From Streptomyces shenzhenensis (GTDB lineage Bacteria > Actinomycetota > Actinomycetes > Streptomycetales > Streptomycetaceae), in NCBI RefSeq assembly GCF_021462265.1, contig NZ_JAJONF010000043.1, positions 1-64,000 of the forward strand: 64,000 nt of DNA, in the 5' to 3' direction. The position numbers and the translations under genes were made by a program. Below the pieces are notes generated by a model. It was not told the origin of the DNA. It worked only from the letters and a program-made list of their open reading frames with translations, and ran no database searches. This document shows, piece after piece, positions 8,276 to 17,261 of the stretch; position 1 is the stretch's first letter; each line of letters begins with the position of its first letter.

Positions 8276-8994
8276 CCTTCGCAGCCCACCCGGTGATCGA
8301 GCTGGCCGGGGTCAGCAAGTTGTACGGGGACGTGGCCGCGCTCGTCGAGGCGGACCTGGTGGTCCACCGCGGCGAGATGCTCGCGGTCGTCGGCCCGTCC
8401 GGCTCCGGCAAGTCCACCATGCTCAACATCATGGGCACGCTGGACCTGCCCTCCTCGGGGACGGTGGCGATCGCCGGCCACGCGGTGGACTCCCTCAACG
8501 ACCGCGAGCTGTCGGCGCTGCGGGCCGGCACCATCGGTTTCGTCTTCCAGCAGTTCCACCTCGCGTCCGGGGTCTCCGCCCTTGACAGCGTGGCGGACGG
8601 TCTGCTGTACAGCGGACGGCCGCGCCGTGAGCGGCGCCGGGTCGCCGAGGCGGCGCTGCGCCGGGTGGGCCTGGGACACCGGCTCCTGCACGAGCCGCAG
8701 CAGCTGTCCGGCGGTGAGAAGCAGCGGGTGGCGATCGCCCGCGCGGTGGTCGGCGATCCGCCGCTGCTGCTGGCCGACGAGCCGACCGGCGCCCTCGACT
8801 CCCGCTCCGGGGCGGTGGTGATGGAGCTGCTCCACGAACTGCACGAGGCCGGGACGACGGTGGTCGTCATCACCCACGACCGGGACATCGCGGCGTCCCT
8901 GCCGCGCGAGGTCAGGTTGCGCGACGGCCGGATCGAGCACGACGCGGGGTCGCCGGAGCCCCGGGCGCTGGTCCGGGCGGGGGTGGCGCGATGA
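8272..8994 (+). CDS. MacB/LolD-type ABC transporter ATPase
   Basis: A 240-residue ATP-binding subunit. It has Walker A GPSGSGKST at residues 41-49, signature LSGGEKQR, Walker B LLLADEPTG and an ITHD switch. GTG 8272 overlaps the stop of the fusion protein gene, and its own stop overlaps the permease ATG (ATGA). It energises the MacB-like permease. In this cluster the complex is a candidate for export of, or self-protection from, the peptide product; that assignment is inferred from position only. Confidence 0.92.
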   Translation: MTFAAHPVIELAGVSKLYGDVAALVEADLVVHRGEMLAVVGPSGSGKSTMLNIMGTLDLPSSGTVAIAGHAVDSLNDRELSALRAGTIGFVFQQFHLASGVSALDSVADGLLYSGRPRRERRRVAEAALRRVGLGHRLLHEPQQLSGGEKQRVAIARAVVGDPPLLLADEPTGALDSRSGAVVMELLHELHEAGTTVVVITHDRDIAASLPREVRLRDGRIEHDAGSPEPRALVRAGVAR

Positions 8995-10250
8995 GTACGA
9001 CGCAGGCGTCGCTGCCGGCCGGACGGGAGCGTCCGTGGGCCGAGTCGCCCCCGCCGCCGCGGCCCCGGGCAGCCCGGCTGAGCCTGTCCGACGTGGCCCG
9101 GGTGGGCGGCTGGGGCCTGCGCTCGCGGCCCATGCGGGTCTTCCTCTCCGCGCTGGGCATCGCGATCGGCATCGCCGCGATGATCGGCGTGGTGGGCATC
9201 TCCACCTCGTCGACGAACGACCTGAACAAGAAGCTGTCCGCGCTCGGCACCAATCTGCTCACGGTCGCCCCGGGCACCACCATGAACGGCTCGAACGCCC
9301 ATCTGTCCAAGGACGCCGTCGCGATGATCGCGAACCGGCCGGAGGTGATCTCGGCCTCCGCGACGGGCACCACGGACGTGAAGATCTACCGCAACGACCA
9401 TATTCCGGCGGTGGAGTCCGGCGGCCTCACGGTCAGCGCGGCCCGGACCGACCTGCTCCGCTCCATCGGCGGCCAGATCGTGGACGGCCGCTGGCTCAAC
9501 GGCGCCACCAGCCGTTTCCCGGCCGTGGTGCTGGGCTCGGAGACGGCGCGGAGCCTCGGGATCCACCAGGCCGGGCCGGAGGTACAGGTGTGGCTCGGCA
9601 ACCGCTGGTTCACCGTGGTGGGTCTGCTGGCGCACAACCAGCTGCTGCCGGCCCTTGACACGCAGGCGTTCGTGGGCTGGCAGGTGGCGGAGAAGGAACT
9701 GTCCTTCGACGGCTACCCGACGACGGTCTACACGCGGGCGAAGGACGCGGACGTCGAGAAGGTGCACGCGGTGCTGGGCCCGACGGTCTCCCCCGAGGAC
9801 CCCAACGAGGTCAACGTCTCCCGTCCCTCCGACGCACTGGCCGCCAAGCAGGCCACGGACAGCGCGCTGAGCGGGCTGCTGGTGGGCCTGGGCGGGGTCG
9901 CGCTGCTGGTCGGCGGTGTCGGGGTGGCCAACACCATGGTCATCTCGGTGCTGGAGCGGCGTTCGGAGATCGGTCTGCGCCGCTCGCTCGGCGCCACCCG
10001 CGGCCAGATCAGGATCCAGTTCCTCGCCGAGGCGCTGCTGCTGTCCGGGCTGGGCGGCGTGGGCGGGGTGCTGCTGGGCATCGGGGTCACCGGCGGCTAC
10101 GCCACCTACCAGGGCTGGGCCGTGCTGGTGCCGCTGTGGGCGATGGTCGGCGGCCTGGCCGCCACCCTCGTCATCGGGGGCCTGGCCGGCTTCTACCCCG
10201 CGGTCCGAGCGGCCCGGCTGCCCCCGACGGAGGCTCTCGCGACCAACTGA
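8991..10250 (+). CDS. MacB/FtsX-type ABC transporter permease
   Basis: A 419-residue permease. After a Pro/Arg-rich N-terminus there is one transmembrane segment (about residues 46-66, FLSALGIAIGIAAMIGVVGI), then the MacB periplasmic core domain, then three C-terminal FtsX-type helices. The usual VMISVLERRSEIGLRRSLGA coupling helix appears as NTMVISVLERRSEIGLRRSL. It is the last gene of the lipoprotein-MacA-ATPase-permease operon and is followed by a strong hairpin at 10309-10330. Confidence 0.92.
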   Translation: MSTTQASLPAGRERPWAESPPPPRPRAARLSLSDVARVGGWGLRSRPMRVFLSALGIAIGIAAMIGVVGISTSSTNDLNKKLSALGTNLLTVAPGTTMNGSNAHLSKDAVAMIANRPEVISASATGTTDVKIYRNDHIPAVESGGLTVSAARTDLLRSIGGQIVDGRWLNGATSRFPAVVLGSETARSLGIHQAGPEVQVWLGNRWFTVVGLLAHNQLLPALDTQAFVGWQVAEKELSFDGYPTTVYTRAKDADVEKVHAVLGPTVSPEDPNEVNVSRPSDALAAKQATDSALSGLLVGLGGVALLVGGVGVANTMVISVLERRSEIGLRRSLGATRGQIRIQFLAEALLLSGLGGVGGVLLGIGVTGGYATYQGWAVLVPLWAMVGGLAATLVIGGLAGFYPAVRAARLPPTEALATN

Positions 10251-10308
10251 CCGACCTCGTCCGAGGGTTGACATCCGGGACCGCGGCGCCCCCGCCGTAC
10301 GCACACAC

Positions 10309-10330
10309 GCGCCCCCGCCGGCGGGGGCGC
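10309..10330 (+). terminator. Perfect 22-nt GC palindrome after the MacAB operon
   Basis: GCGCCCCCGCC is followed directly by its exact reverse complement, about 60 bp after the permease stop. No U-tract follows, which is common for actinobacterial terminators. It separates the export operon from the mbtH promoter region. Confidence 0.6.
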
Positions 10331-10350
10331 CGCACCCCGGCCCGCCCGGT

Positions 10351-10379
10351 GTCCAAGTGCTCGGGCCGGTCGGTTGGAC
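10351..10379. promoter_or_regulatory. Palindromic operator GTCCAA-N17-TTGGAC (StrR/Bbr-like site 1)
   Basis: Perfect 6-bp inverted arms lie at 10351-10356 and 10374-10379, spaced by 17 bp, 224 bp upstream of mbtH. From memory of the literature, the balhimycin activator Bbr binds GTCCA(A)-N17-TTGGAC. A StrR/Bbr-like regulator is encoded at 13302 and a second site lies at 17121. Together these suggest activation of the mbtH-ABC transporter unit. Confidence 0.7.
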
Positions 10380-10523
10380 GACCCTGTCGCGACGGGTGTC
10401 CGACACGTGAGACCGTTGACCCGACTGCGCACATCCCGGCGCAAAGCAATATCCAGAGCGATGCCAAGAGCAATAATCAGAACAATACCCATAACCGTGG
10501 ATTGCCCCTGGAATTGGTCAGCC

Positions 10524-10552
10524 TTGTTCGCTCCATAAGGGTCGGCTAAGGT
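10524..10552 (+). promoter_or_regulatory. Possible sigma70-type promoter for mbtH
   Basis: TTGTTC (10524-10529) and TAAGGT (10547-10552) are separated by 17 bp, about 50 bp upstream of the mbtH start, in a locally A+T-richer stretch (10430-10560). Match to the consensus is partial. Apart from this, the terminator and the palindrome, nothing else is seen in the 10251-10602 gap. Confidence 0.35.
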
Positions 10553-10602
10553 TTTCCCATCCATCTTCCTTCCGTCGAGGAACGCAATCCGTGGGGGCGA
10601 TC

Positions 10603-10824
10603 ATGAACCCGTTCGACGATGAAAACGGGACTTTTCTGGTGCTTGTGAACAGGGAGAACCAGCATTCGCTGTGGCCTTCGTTCGCGGAAATTCCGAATGG
10701 CTGGCGGCTCGTTTTCGGGGAGGCCACGCGCAAGGAATGCCTCGCCTATGTGGAGGAGAACTGGACGGATCTCCGTCCGCAGAGCCTCATCGACGCGATG
10801 AGGGAGCCCGAGGCGGCCCGCTGA
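10603..10824 (+). CDS. mbtH: MbtH-like protein
   Basis: A 73-residue MbtH family protein that starts MNPFDDE and keeps the family landmarks NRENQHSLWP, P-GW, and ENWTDLRP with the conserved tryptophans. MbtH proteins bind and activate or solubilise NRPS adenylation domains. ATG 10603 gives the family's usual N-terminus and has GGGGGC just upstream; GTG 10591 would add four residues. It precedes the ABC exporter by 40 bp and probably shares its transcript. Confidence 0.95.
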   Translation: MNPFDDENGTFLVLVNRENQHSLWPSFAEIPNGWRLVFGEATRKECLAYVEENWTDLRPQSLIDAMREPEAAR

Positions 10825-10864
10825 TGGCCGGCCCCACCGCAGCGACACGACCCAGGGAGTACCT

Positions 10865-12988
10865 GTGGCCATGATGGGCGGACCCGGCCCGGTCATAATC
10901 CGATCCGACGGGCCGGATTCCTCGAACGACAGCCAGCGGGCGAAGCCCGGCACGCTGAAAAGGATCATCCCGTACACCCGCGGGCACCGCCGCTCCATCG
11001 GCGTCCTCGTGGTCTGCACCACGCTGAACGCCGCCTGCGCGGTCGCCCCGCCCCTGCTGCTCAAGTACCTGATCGACAACGGCATCGCGGCCGGGGACAC
11101 CGGGACCGTGGTCGGACTCGCGGTCGCGGTGGCGGCCGTCGCCCTGCTCGCCGTCCTCGTGGGATTCGGCGAGACCTGGTTCTCCGCCAAGGTCAGCGAG
11201 GGCCTCGTCTACGACCTGCGGGTGAAGGTCTTCGACCATGTGCAGCGCCAGTCGCTCGCCTTCTTCACCCGCGCCCAGACCGGTGCCCTGGTGAGCCGCC
11301 TCAACACCGACGTGGTCGGCGCCCAGCAGGCGGTCACCCAGATGCTCTCCACCGTGGTGTCCGCCGGACTGACCGTGGTCTTCGTGCTGGCCACGATGTT
11401 CTACCTGTCCTGGACGATCACCCTGATCTCGCTGGCACTCGTCCCGTTCTTCATCCTCCCCGGCCGCCTCATCGGCCGCCGCCTGCAGGGCCTGGCACGC
11501 CGGCACATGAACGTCAACGCCGAGATGGGCTCGCTCATGCACGAGCGGTTCAACGTCGCCGGCGCCCTCCTCGCCAAGCTCTACAGCCGCCCGGACCGGG
11601 AGACCGTCGGCTACGCGCGGCTCGCCGCCCGCGGCCGTGACATCGGCGTCCGCAACTCGGTCGCCATGAGGATGCTCTTCCTGGCGACCATGTTCATCGG
11701 CTCGATCGCCACCGCCGTGGTCTACGGCGTCGGCGGCGTGCTCTCGGTGCACGGCGCCTTCCGGATCGGCACCCTGGTGGCCCTCACCACGCTGCTCACC
11801 CGGCTCATGGCCCCGGTCGGCCAGCTGGCCAACGCCCAGGCCGACGCCATGACCGCGCTCGTCAGCTTCGACCGGCTCTTCGAGGTCCTCGACCTGCGGC
11901 CGCTGGTCACCGAGAAGCCCGACGCGGTGGCACTGCCCGCCGGCGCGGCCCGCGACACCGCCCCCGCCGTCGAGTTCCGCGGCGTGTCGTTCCGTCACCC
12001 CCGGCCCGCCGACGTCTCCCTCGCCTCCCTGGAGGCCTTCGCCACGCCGACACCCGAGCGCGACGGCGACACCTGGGCGCTGCGTGATCTCAGCTTCACC
12101 GTGCCGGCCGGCAAACTCACCGCGCTGGTCGGCCCGTCCGGAGCCGGCAAGACCACCACCACCCACCTGGTGCCCCGGCTGTACGACCCGGAGGAGGGCA
12201 CCGTCCTCATCGACGGGCGCGACGTGCGCGACCTGACGCTCCAGTCGCTCAGCGACACGGTCGGCATGGTCACCCAGGACGGGCACCTGCTGCACACCAC
12301 CATCCGGGAGAACCTGCTCTACGCCCGCCCGGACGCCACGGAGGAGGACCTGGTCGCGGCCTGCCGGGCCGCACAGATCTGGAAGCTGGTCGCCTCCCTG
12401 CCCGACGGGCTGGACACCATGGTCGGCGACCGCGGCTACCGGCTCTCCGGGGGCGAGAAGCAGCGCATCGCCATGGCGCGGCTGCTGCTCAAGGCCCCGC
12501 CCGTGGTCGTGCTCGACGAGGCGACCGCGCATCTCGACTCCGAGTCCGAGGCCGCCCTCCAGCAGGCCCTCAAGACCGCGCTCGCGGGCCGGACCTCGCT
12601 GGTGATCGCGCACCGGCTGTCGACCATCCGGGACGCCGACCAGATCATCGTCCTGGACCAGGGGCGCATCGTGGAGCGCGGCACCCACGACGAACTGCTG
12701 GAACTCGGCGGGCTCTACGCCGAGCTGCACCGCACCCAGTTCGCAGGCCGCGCCCTCGCCGCCGAGGCCGAGGACGACCCGGAGGGGCTGCCGGCGCAGT
12801 GGGTCCCGGAACCGGTGGGCTCCGGCCCCCGGCAGGTCGGCTTCGGTCCCGGACCCGGCGGCCCGGGGATGCCCGGTCCGGGGATGGCCGGACCGGGGCC
12901 ACGACCGGTGTTCTTCGGTCCCGGCGGTCCCGACGGACCGGGCGGTCCCGGCGGTCCCGGCGGGTCGGGAGGCCCCCGACCGCGCTGA
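10865..12988 (+). CDS. ABC exporter, fused membrane and ATPase domains
   Basis: A 707-residue type-1 (MsbA-like) half transporter. It has a six-helix membrane domain (about residues 40-330) and a nucleotide-binding domain with GPSGAGKTT, a Q-loop VTQDGHL, LSGGEKQR, Walker B VVVLDEATAHLD and an IAHRLS switch. It ends in an unusual 65-residue Gly/Pro-rich tail. GTG 10865 is preceded by GGGAG at a good distance. Single exporters of this type are regular members of glycopeptide and related NRPS clusters, so peptide export is the likely role. A long perfect hairpin follows. Confidence 0.93.
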   Translation: MAMMGGPGPVIIRSDGPDSSNDSQRAKPGTLKRIIPYTRGHRRSIGVLVVCTTLNAACAVAPPLLLKYLIDNGIAAGDTGTVVGLAVAVAAVALLAVLVGFGETWFSAKVSEGLVYDLRVKVFDHVQRQSLAFFTRAQTGALVSRLNTDVVGAQQAVTQMLSTVVSAGLTVVFVLATMFYLSWTITLISLALVPFFILPGRLIGRRLQGLARRHMNVNAEMGSLMHERFNVAGALLAKLYSRPDRETVGYARLAARGRDIGVRNSVAMRMLFLATMFIGSIATAVVYGVGGVLSVHGAFRIGTLVALTTLLTRLMAPVGQLANAQADAMTALVSFDRLFEVLDLRPLVTEKPDAVALPAGAARDTAPAVEFRGVSFRHPRPADVSLASLEAFATPTPERDGDTWALRDLSFTVPAGKLTALVGPSGAGKTTTTHLVPRLYDPEEGTVLIDGRDVRDLTLQSLSDTVGMVTQDGHLLHTTIRENLLYARPDATEEDLVAACRAAQIWKLVASLPDGLDTMVGDRGYRLSGGEKQRIAMARLLLKAPPVVVLDEATAHLDSESEAALQQALKTALAGRTSLVIAHRLSTIRDADQIIVLDQGRIVERGTHDELLELGGLYAELHRTQFAGRALAAEAEDDPEGLPAQWVPEPVGSGPRQVGFGPGPGGPGMPGPGMAGPGPRPVFFGPGGPDGPGGPGGPGGSGGPRPR

Positions 12989-13000
12989 ATCCGTCCCCCG

Positions 13001-13044
13001 GCAGCGGTGCCCGCGACGTCCCACGGCGTCGCGGGCACCGCTGC
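13001..13044 (+). terminator. Strong hairpin terminator after the ABC exporter
   Basis: An 18-bp perfect stem (13001-13018 with 13027-13044) and 8-nt loop, 12 bp after the exporter stop. It is one of the most stable hairpins in the window and should end the mbtH-exporter transcript. Confidence 0.8.
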
Positions 13045-13097
13045 GTCGACCCGTCGAACCCCTACGCCGGCCCGGTCGCCCTGGGTGACAGGGGTTA

Positions 13098-13125
13098 CGA
13101 ACGCCCAGGAGGACTGTTACGTTCG
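13098..13125. promoter_or_regulatory. Inverted repeat CGAACG-N16-CGTTCG upstream of the StrR-like gene
   Basis: Two 6-bp arms lie 16 bp apart in the leader region of the StrR-like regulator, about 180 bp before its start. This could be an operator, but it differs from the GTCCAA/TTGGAC sites and may be chance. The rest of 13045-13301 shows no gene; the composition becomes A+T-richer near 13140-13200. Confidence 0.3.
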
Positions 13126-13301
13126 GTGTTGTCCACGGCGGGTGTCTTTATGGCGCTAGGTGCCGAAATAAGCAAGATATCAGCGTAGTCCGGCATCGGC
13201 GGCGGAAAGCCCGCGGGACGGAGGGTTCGGAAGAAGATTCTTCTTTCGAGAGCGAAAGCAAGCCGCCCGTCGTGACGGCGGGGGGCGGACAAGGAGTCGG
13301 G

Positions 13302-14369
13302 GTGGAGCACGGGGGAGTAATCGAGCAACAGTCCGTAGTTCAAGTGGAAATCGATGCTTTATGCCTGGCCGGGTCTCCCCGGCTGGCGGGCGAACGGAAA
13401 GAGCACATCGAGATACTCGCGGCGGCGCCCGACGCGCTGCCTCCGATCATCGTCCACCGTCCCACGATGCGGGTCATCGACGGCTTTCACCGGCTGCGCG
13501 CGGCCCGGCTGCGCGGGGACACCACCATCGCCGCCCGCTTCTTCGACGGCGACGAATCGGCCGCGTTCGTCCTCGCGGTCCAGCTGAACGTCACCCACGG
13601 GCTGCCACTCGCGCTCGCCGACCGGCAGCGCGCCGCGGAACGGATCATCGTCTCCCACCCCCACTGGTCCGACCGCAGAGTGGCCACCGTGACCGGCATC
13701 GCCCCCGGAACCGTCGGCGAGATCCGCCGCCGACTGGGCCCCGGTGCAACCGCCCCGGACGAGCGCAGGCTCGGCCAGGACGGCCGGATGCGCCCGCTGG
13801 ACGGCGCCGCCGGCCGAATCCGCGCCGGCGAACTGCTCTCGGAGAACCCGGAGTTGTCCCTGCGCCAGGTCGCCAGGGCGGCCGGTATCTCCCCGGAGAC
13901 CGCCCGGGACGTGCGTAACCGCCTGCGCAACGGGGAGGATCCACTGCCCCGGTCCCGGCGGCGCGACCGCGAGGCCGAGCCGGTCCACGACATCACGACC
14001 GAGGCCGGCGCCGGATCCGACGCCGCCGAGGGGGCCGGCTCCAGGCCCGTCCCGGTGCCGCCGGGCGAACCCACCGCCCTGCGGCTGGCCCGTCCCGCCA
14101 CCCGAACCCGCGTGGACGTCAGACCCGACCGGGTCGTCCTGGTGAAGCGGCTGACCGCCGACCCGGCGCTGCGCTTCTCCGAGACCGGCCGCAGCCTGCT
14201 GCGGCTTCTCGCGATCCACGCCGTCCGCGAGGAGGAGTGGGACGCGATCATCGGCAACGTGCCGCCGCACTGCAGCGGCATCGTCGCCGACCTCGCCGTC
14301 CAACTCGCCGACATGTGGGCGGACTTCGCGACCCGCGTCCGGCGGGACGTGACGGCGTCGGTCGGCTGA
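13302..14369 (+). CDS. StrR/Bbr-like pathway activator (ParB-fold)
   Basis: A 355-residue protein. The N-terminal half is a ParB/Srx-like domain (VHRPTMRVIDGFHRLRAARL), followed by a helix-turn-helix region (WSDRRVATVTGIAPGTVGEI) and a second HTH-like segment (SLRQVARAAGISPETARDV), as in StrR, NovG and the glycopeptide activators Bbr/Tei15. Start GTG 13302 is chosen because AAGGAG ends 5 nt upstream; the upstream in-frame GTG 13272 lacks such a site. It is probably the pathway-specific activator and a candidate to bind the GTCCAA/TTGGAC palindromes at 10351 and 17121. Confidence 0.88.
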   Translation: MEHGGVIEQQSVVQVEIDALCLAGSPRLAGERKEHIEILAAAPDALPPIIVHRPTMRVIDGFHRLRAARLRGDTTIAARFFDGDESAAFVLAVQLNVTHGLPLALADRQRAAERIIVSHPHWSDRRVATVTGIAPGTVGEIRRRLGPGATAPDERRLGQDGRMRPLDGAAGRIRAGELLSENPELSLRQVARAAGISPETARDVRNRLRNGEDPLPRSRRRDREAEPVHDITTEAGAGSDAAEGAGSRPVPVPPGEPTALRLARPATRTRVDVRPDRVVLVKRLTADPALRFSETGRSLLRLLAIHAVREEEWDAIIGNVPPHCSGIVADLAVQLADMWADFATRVRRDVTASVG

Positions 14370-14480
14370 CCGCCGTAGCGGCAGAACGGACATACCCGTC
14401 GCGGTAACGACCGCAGGACCAACCGATGAACGACTACCCTGGAAGCAAGCTGTCGGGGGAACAGTGAGTCGGGGGGCCAG

Positions 14481-17048
14481 GTGCCGCACAACCTCCAGGA
14501 ACGGAACGGGGAAGTCCAACAGCTCCACCAGCTCTACCGGGCGTGCGCCGCGGGCAGCGGCGCGGTCGTCCTCGCCGACGGACCCGTCGGCTGTGGCAAG
14601 ACCGCGCTGCTGCGCTCGCTCGCCGAGTGGGCCGCCGGACAGGGCGCGCTGTGCGCGTCGGCGACGGCGTCGCCGGCCGAACGGCACGACCGGCTCGGCC
14701 TGATCGAACAGTTGATGACCGCACTGCGGGCGGCGGCCCGGTCCGTCGATGTCCCGGCCGCCGACAACTGCGGCGTGATCGCCGCGGCCGCGGCCGCCGG
14801 CGGCTACGCCTCCCGCGCTCTGCTGAGGCGCTTCGCGCAGGCCGTCACCGGCCTCGCCGAACGGGCACCGGTGCTGCTCCTCGTCGACGACGTGCATGTC
14901 GCCGACGAGGACTCGCTCGCCTGTCTCCGCTACCTGATGCGCAGAATCGACGCGTCCGCCGTGCTCGTCGTGCTCGCCGAATGCGTCGGCCACGAGCGGG
15001 CGCTGGTCTCCTCGCACGCCGAGACCCTTTACCTGCCCTACAGTCACCGGATCAGGCTCGCGCCGCTGTCCGCCACGGGAGTGCGGCGCCGGCTGGCGGA
15101 CCGCGTGGGCGCCCGTGCGGCGGACCGCGTGGACGCCGCCGCCTGGCACCTGGCGACCGGCGGCAACCCGCTGTTGGTCGAGGCTCTCGCCGACGACGCG
15201 CGGGACGTCCGGACCGGAGCCGCGCCGGCCGACGGCGCGGTCAGCCGGGTGGACGCGACGGTCTGGCACCTGGCGACCGGCGGCAACCCGCTGCTGGTCG
15301 AGGCCCTCGCCGACGCCACCCGGGACGACCACCCCGGCACCCTGCCGACCCACCCGGTCCCGGGCCCGGCCTTCCGCCACGCCTATCTGCGCTGCCTGCA
15401 CCGCGCCGGCCCCGTGGCCCTCGCGGTCGCGCGCGCCGCCGCCGTACTCACCGGCCCCGTCACCGATCCCGCCCTGCTCGCCGCCCTCCTCGACGAGGAC
15501 ATCGCCGGCGTCCGGCGCACCGCCGACGACCTCTGCGAGGCCGGTCTGCTCGCGGACGGCACCGGATTCCGTACCGAGGCCGCCCGGTCGGCCGTCCTGG
15601 AGGACCTGCGCGCCGACGAACTTGCCGCCCTCCGCGTCCGCGCCGCCGAGTTCCTGCACCGGGACGGGGTGCCCGCCCGGGCGGTCGCCGAGCACCTGCT
15701 CGCCGCCCGCGGCACCGCCCGCTCCCGCTGGCAGGCCGACGTGCTGCGGACGGCCGGACACGAGGCACTGGCCGCGGGTGACGTCCGGCCCGCCGTCGAC
15801 TACCTGCGCCGCGCGGCCGAGTTGACCGCCGGCACCCCCTGCGAGGAGGAGACGGCCGCTGCCCTCGCCAAGGCCGAGTGGCTCGTCGACCCCGTCGCGG
15901 CCGCCCGCCGGCTGCCCCCGCTCATCCGCGCCGCGCGCACCGGCCGGGTCACTTTCGACGAAGCCCGCCCGGTCGTCGAACAACTGCTGTGGAACGGGCA
16001 GTTCACCCAGGCCGAGGCGGTCCTGCGGAACGTCGCCGACCGCGCCCCCGGCGCCCGCGCGGAACTCGCCGTCCTGGACGACTGGCTCCGGCTGGTCCGC
16101 CCCGACCCCGACGCGCACACCCGGACCCGCGCCACCCCGGCTCCCAGCGCCCTGCTCGCCCGCGCCAGCGGAGGGGCCGGGGACATCCGGGACGGCGGGG
16201 ACGGTGGCGACGGCGCCGACGACCGGACGGGCGACCGGACGCTGCGCGGCACCCGCGTCGACGGCCCCCTCCCGGCCACCCTGCTGCTCCTGGCCTGTCT
16301 GCTGGAGGACGGCCGGCTGACCGGCGCCGACCGCTGGCCCGAACACCTGCTCGCCGAGCCCGGCCACCGCCATGTCCCCGTCCGGCGGGCCCTGTTGCTG
16401 ACCGTCGCCGCCTCCACCGCGCTGCGCCGCGGCCAGGCCGACGAAGCTGGACGCCTCGCCCGCGCCGGGCTGTTCACGCTCACCCCCGACGCCTGGGGCA
16501 TCGCGATCGGCGCGCCCCTCGCCACCGCGCTGCTCGCGGCCACCGAGGCCGGCGACCCCGCCGCAGCCCGCGCCGCCCTCGACGTGCCCGTCCCCGGCGC
16601 GATGTCCGGCACCCCGTTCGCGCTGCCCTACCGCTACGCCCTGGGCCGGTTCGAGGCCGCCCGCGGCCGTACCCCGGAAGCACTGCGGTACTTCGAACGC
16701 TGCCGGGAACTCGCGGTCCGCTGGGGGCTGCACGGCCCGGGCTTCGTGGACTGGCGCCAGCGCGGCGCCGTACGACTGCGCCGCTCCCCGCGTCCGGCCG
16801 CCACGGCCGCCGGCCCCGCACCGCTCCCCGAACTCACCGAATCGGAACGGCGGGTGGGCGCGCTCGCCGCGGCCGGCCGCACCAACCGGGAGATCGCCGA
16901 CCTGCTCAGCATCACCGTGAGCACGGTGGAGCAACATCTCACCAAGGTGTACCGGAAACTCAAGGTGCGCCGCCGGGCGGATCTTCCGAAACCTCTCGCG
17001 CATTTCTCCGGGGAAGTTCTGCACATGGTCGAAGAAAGCCACGTCTAG
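14481..17048 (+). CDS. LAL-family (LuxR C-terminal) ATPase regulator
   Basis: An 855-residue regulator. N-terminal AAA/STAND ATPase domain with Walker A DGPVGCGKTALL and Walker B VLLLVDDVHVAD, a long helical middle, and a C-terminal LuxR HTH (LTESERRVGALAAAGRTNREI ... VEQHLTKVYRKL, about residues 785-845). GTG 14481 has a G-rich stretch just upstream. An in-frame 120-bp duplication (15121-15360) repeats a segment containing HLATGGNPLLVEALAD. It lies between the StrR-like gene and the Dpg cassette, so it is probably a second cluster regulator. Confidence 0.9.
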   Translation: MPHNLQERNGEVQQLHQLYRACAAGSGAVVLADGPVGCGKTALLRSLAEWAAGQGALCASATASPAERHDRLGLIEQLMTALRAAARSVDVPAADNCGVIAAAAAAGGYASRALLRRFAQAVTGLAERAPVLLLVDDVHVADEDSLACLRYLMRRIDASAVLVVLAECVGHERALVSSHAETLYLPYSHRIRLAPLSATGVRRRLADRVGARAADRVDAAAWHLATGGNPLLVEALADDARDVRTGAAPADGAVSRVDATVWHLATGGNPLLVEALADATRDDHPGTLPTHPVPGPAFRHAYLRCLHRAGPVALAVARAAAVLTGPVTDPALLAALLDEDIAGVRRTADDLCEAGLLADGTGFRTEAARSAVLEDLRADELAALRVRAAEFLHRDGVPARAVAEHLLAARGTARSRWQADVLRTAGHEALAAGDVRPAVDYLRRAAELTAGTPCEEETAAALAKAEWLVDPVAAARRLPPLIRAARTGRVTFDEARPVVEQLLWNGQFTQAEAVLRNVADRAPGARAELAVLDDWLRLVRPDPDAHTRTRATPAPSALLARASGGAGDIRDGGDGGDGADDRTGDRTLRGTRVDGPLPATLLLLACLLEDGRLTGADRWPEHLLAEPGHRHVPVRRALLLTVAASTALRRGQADEAGRLARAGLFTLTPDAWGIAIGAPLATALLAATEAGDPAAARAALDVPVPGAMSGTPFALPYRYALGRFEAARGRTPEALRYFERCRELAVRWGLHGPGFVDWRQRGAVRLRRSPRPAATAAGPAPLPELTESERRVGALAAAGRTNREIADLLSITVSTVEQHLTKVYRKLKVRRRADLPKPLAHFSGEVLHMVEESHV
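15121..15360 (+). repeat. 120-bp in-frame tandem duplication inside the LAL gene
   Basis: Bases 15121-15240 and 15241-15360 align with an exact 120-bp offset. The core (about 15143-15195 against 15263-15315) is almost identical. It duplicates 40 codons including the GGNPLLVEAL motif of STAND ATPases. Confidence 0.85.
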
Positions 17049-17120
17049 CCTTCGACGGCGTTCCTCCGTAAATCTCTGGCCATTGCTCGGCGGTGTCTTC
17101 CGCATGCCCTTCCGGAACCC

Positions 17121-17148
17121 GTCCAACCGGCCTTCCGGCCTCTTGGAC
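17121..17148. promoter_or_regulatory. Palindromic operator GTCCAA-N16-TTGGAC (StrR/Bbr-like site 2)
   Basis: Perfect arms lie at 17121-17126 and 17143-17148, 114 bp upstream of the proposed aminotransferase start at 17262. The arms are the same as at 10351, with a spacer one base shorter. Its place at the head of the Dpg cassette fits control of precursor supply by the StrR-like activator. Nothing else is recognised in 17049-17222. Confidence 0.7.
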
Positions 17149-17261
17149 ACGTTGTTGGGGCGGCCGGAATCATGTGATGCTGACCGGGAAAACGGCGCGA
17201 CCCACCTGATGATTTCAGGGCCATGGACGCCGTCGATTCTCACCGGGGGAGATGCGTTTCT

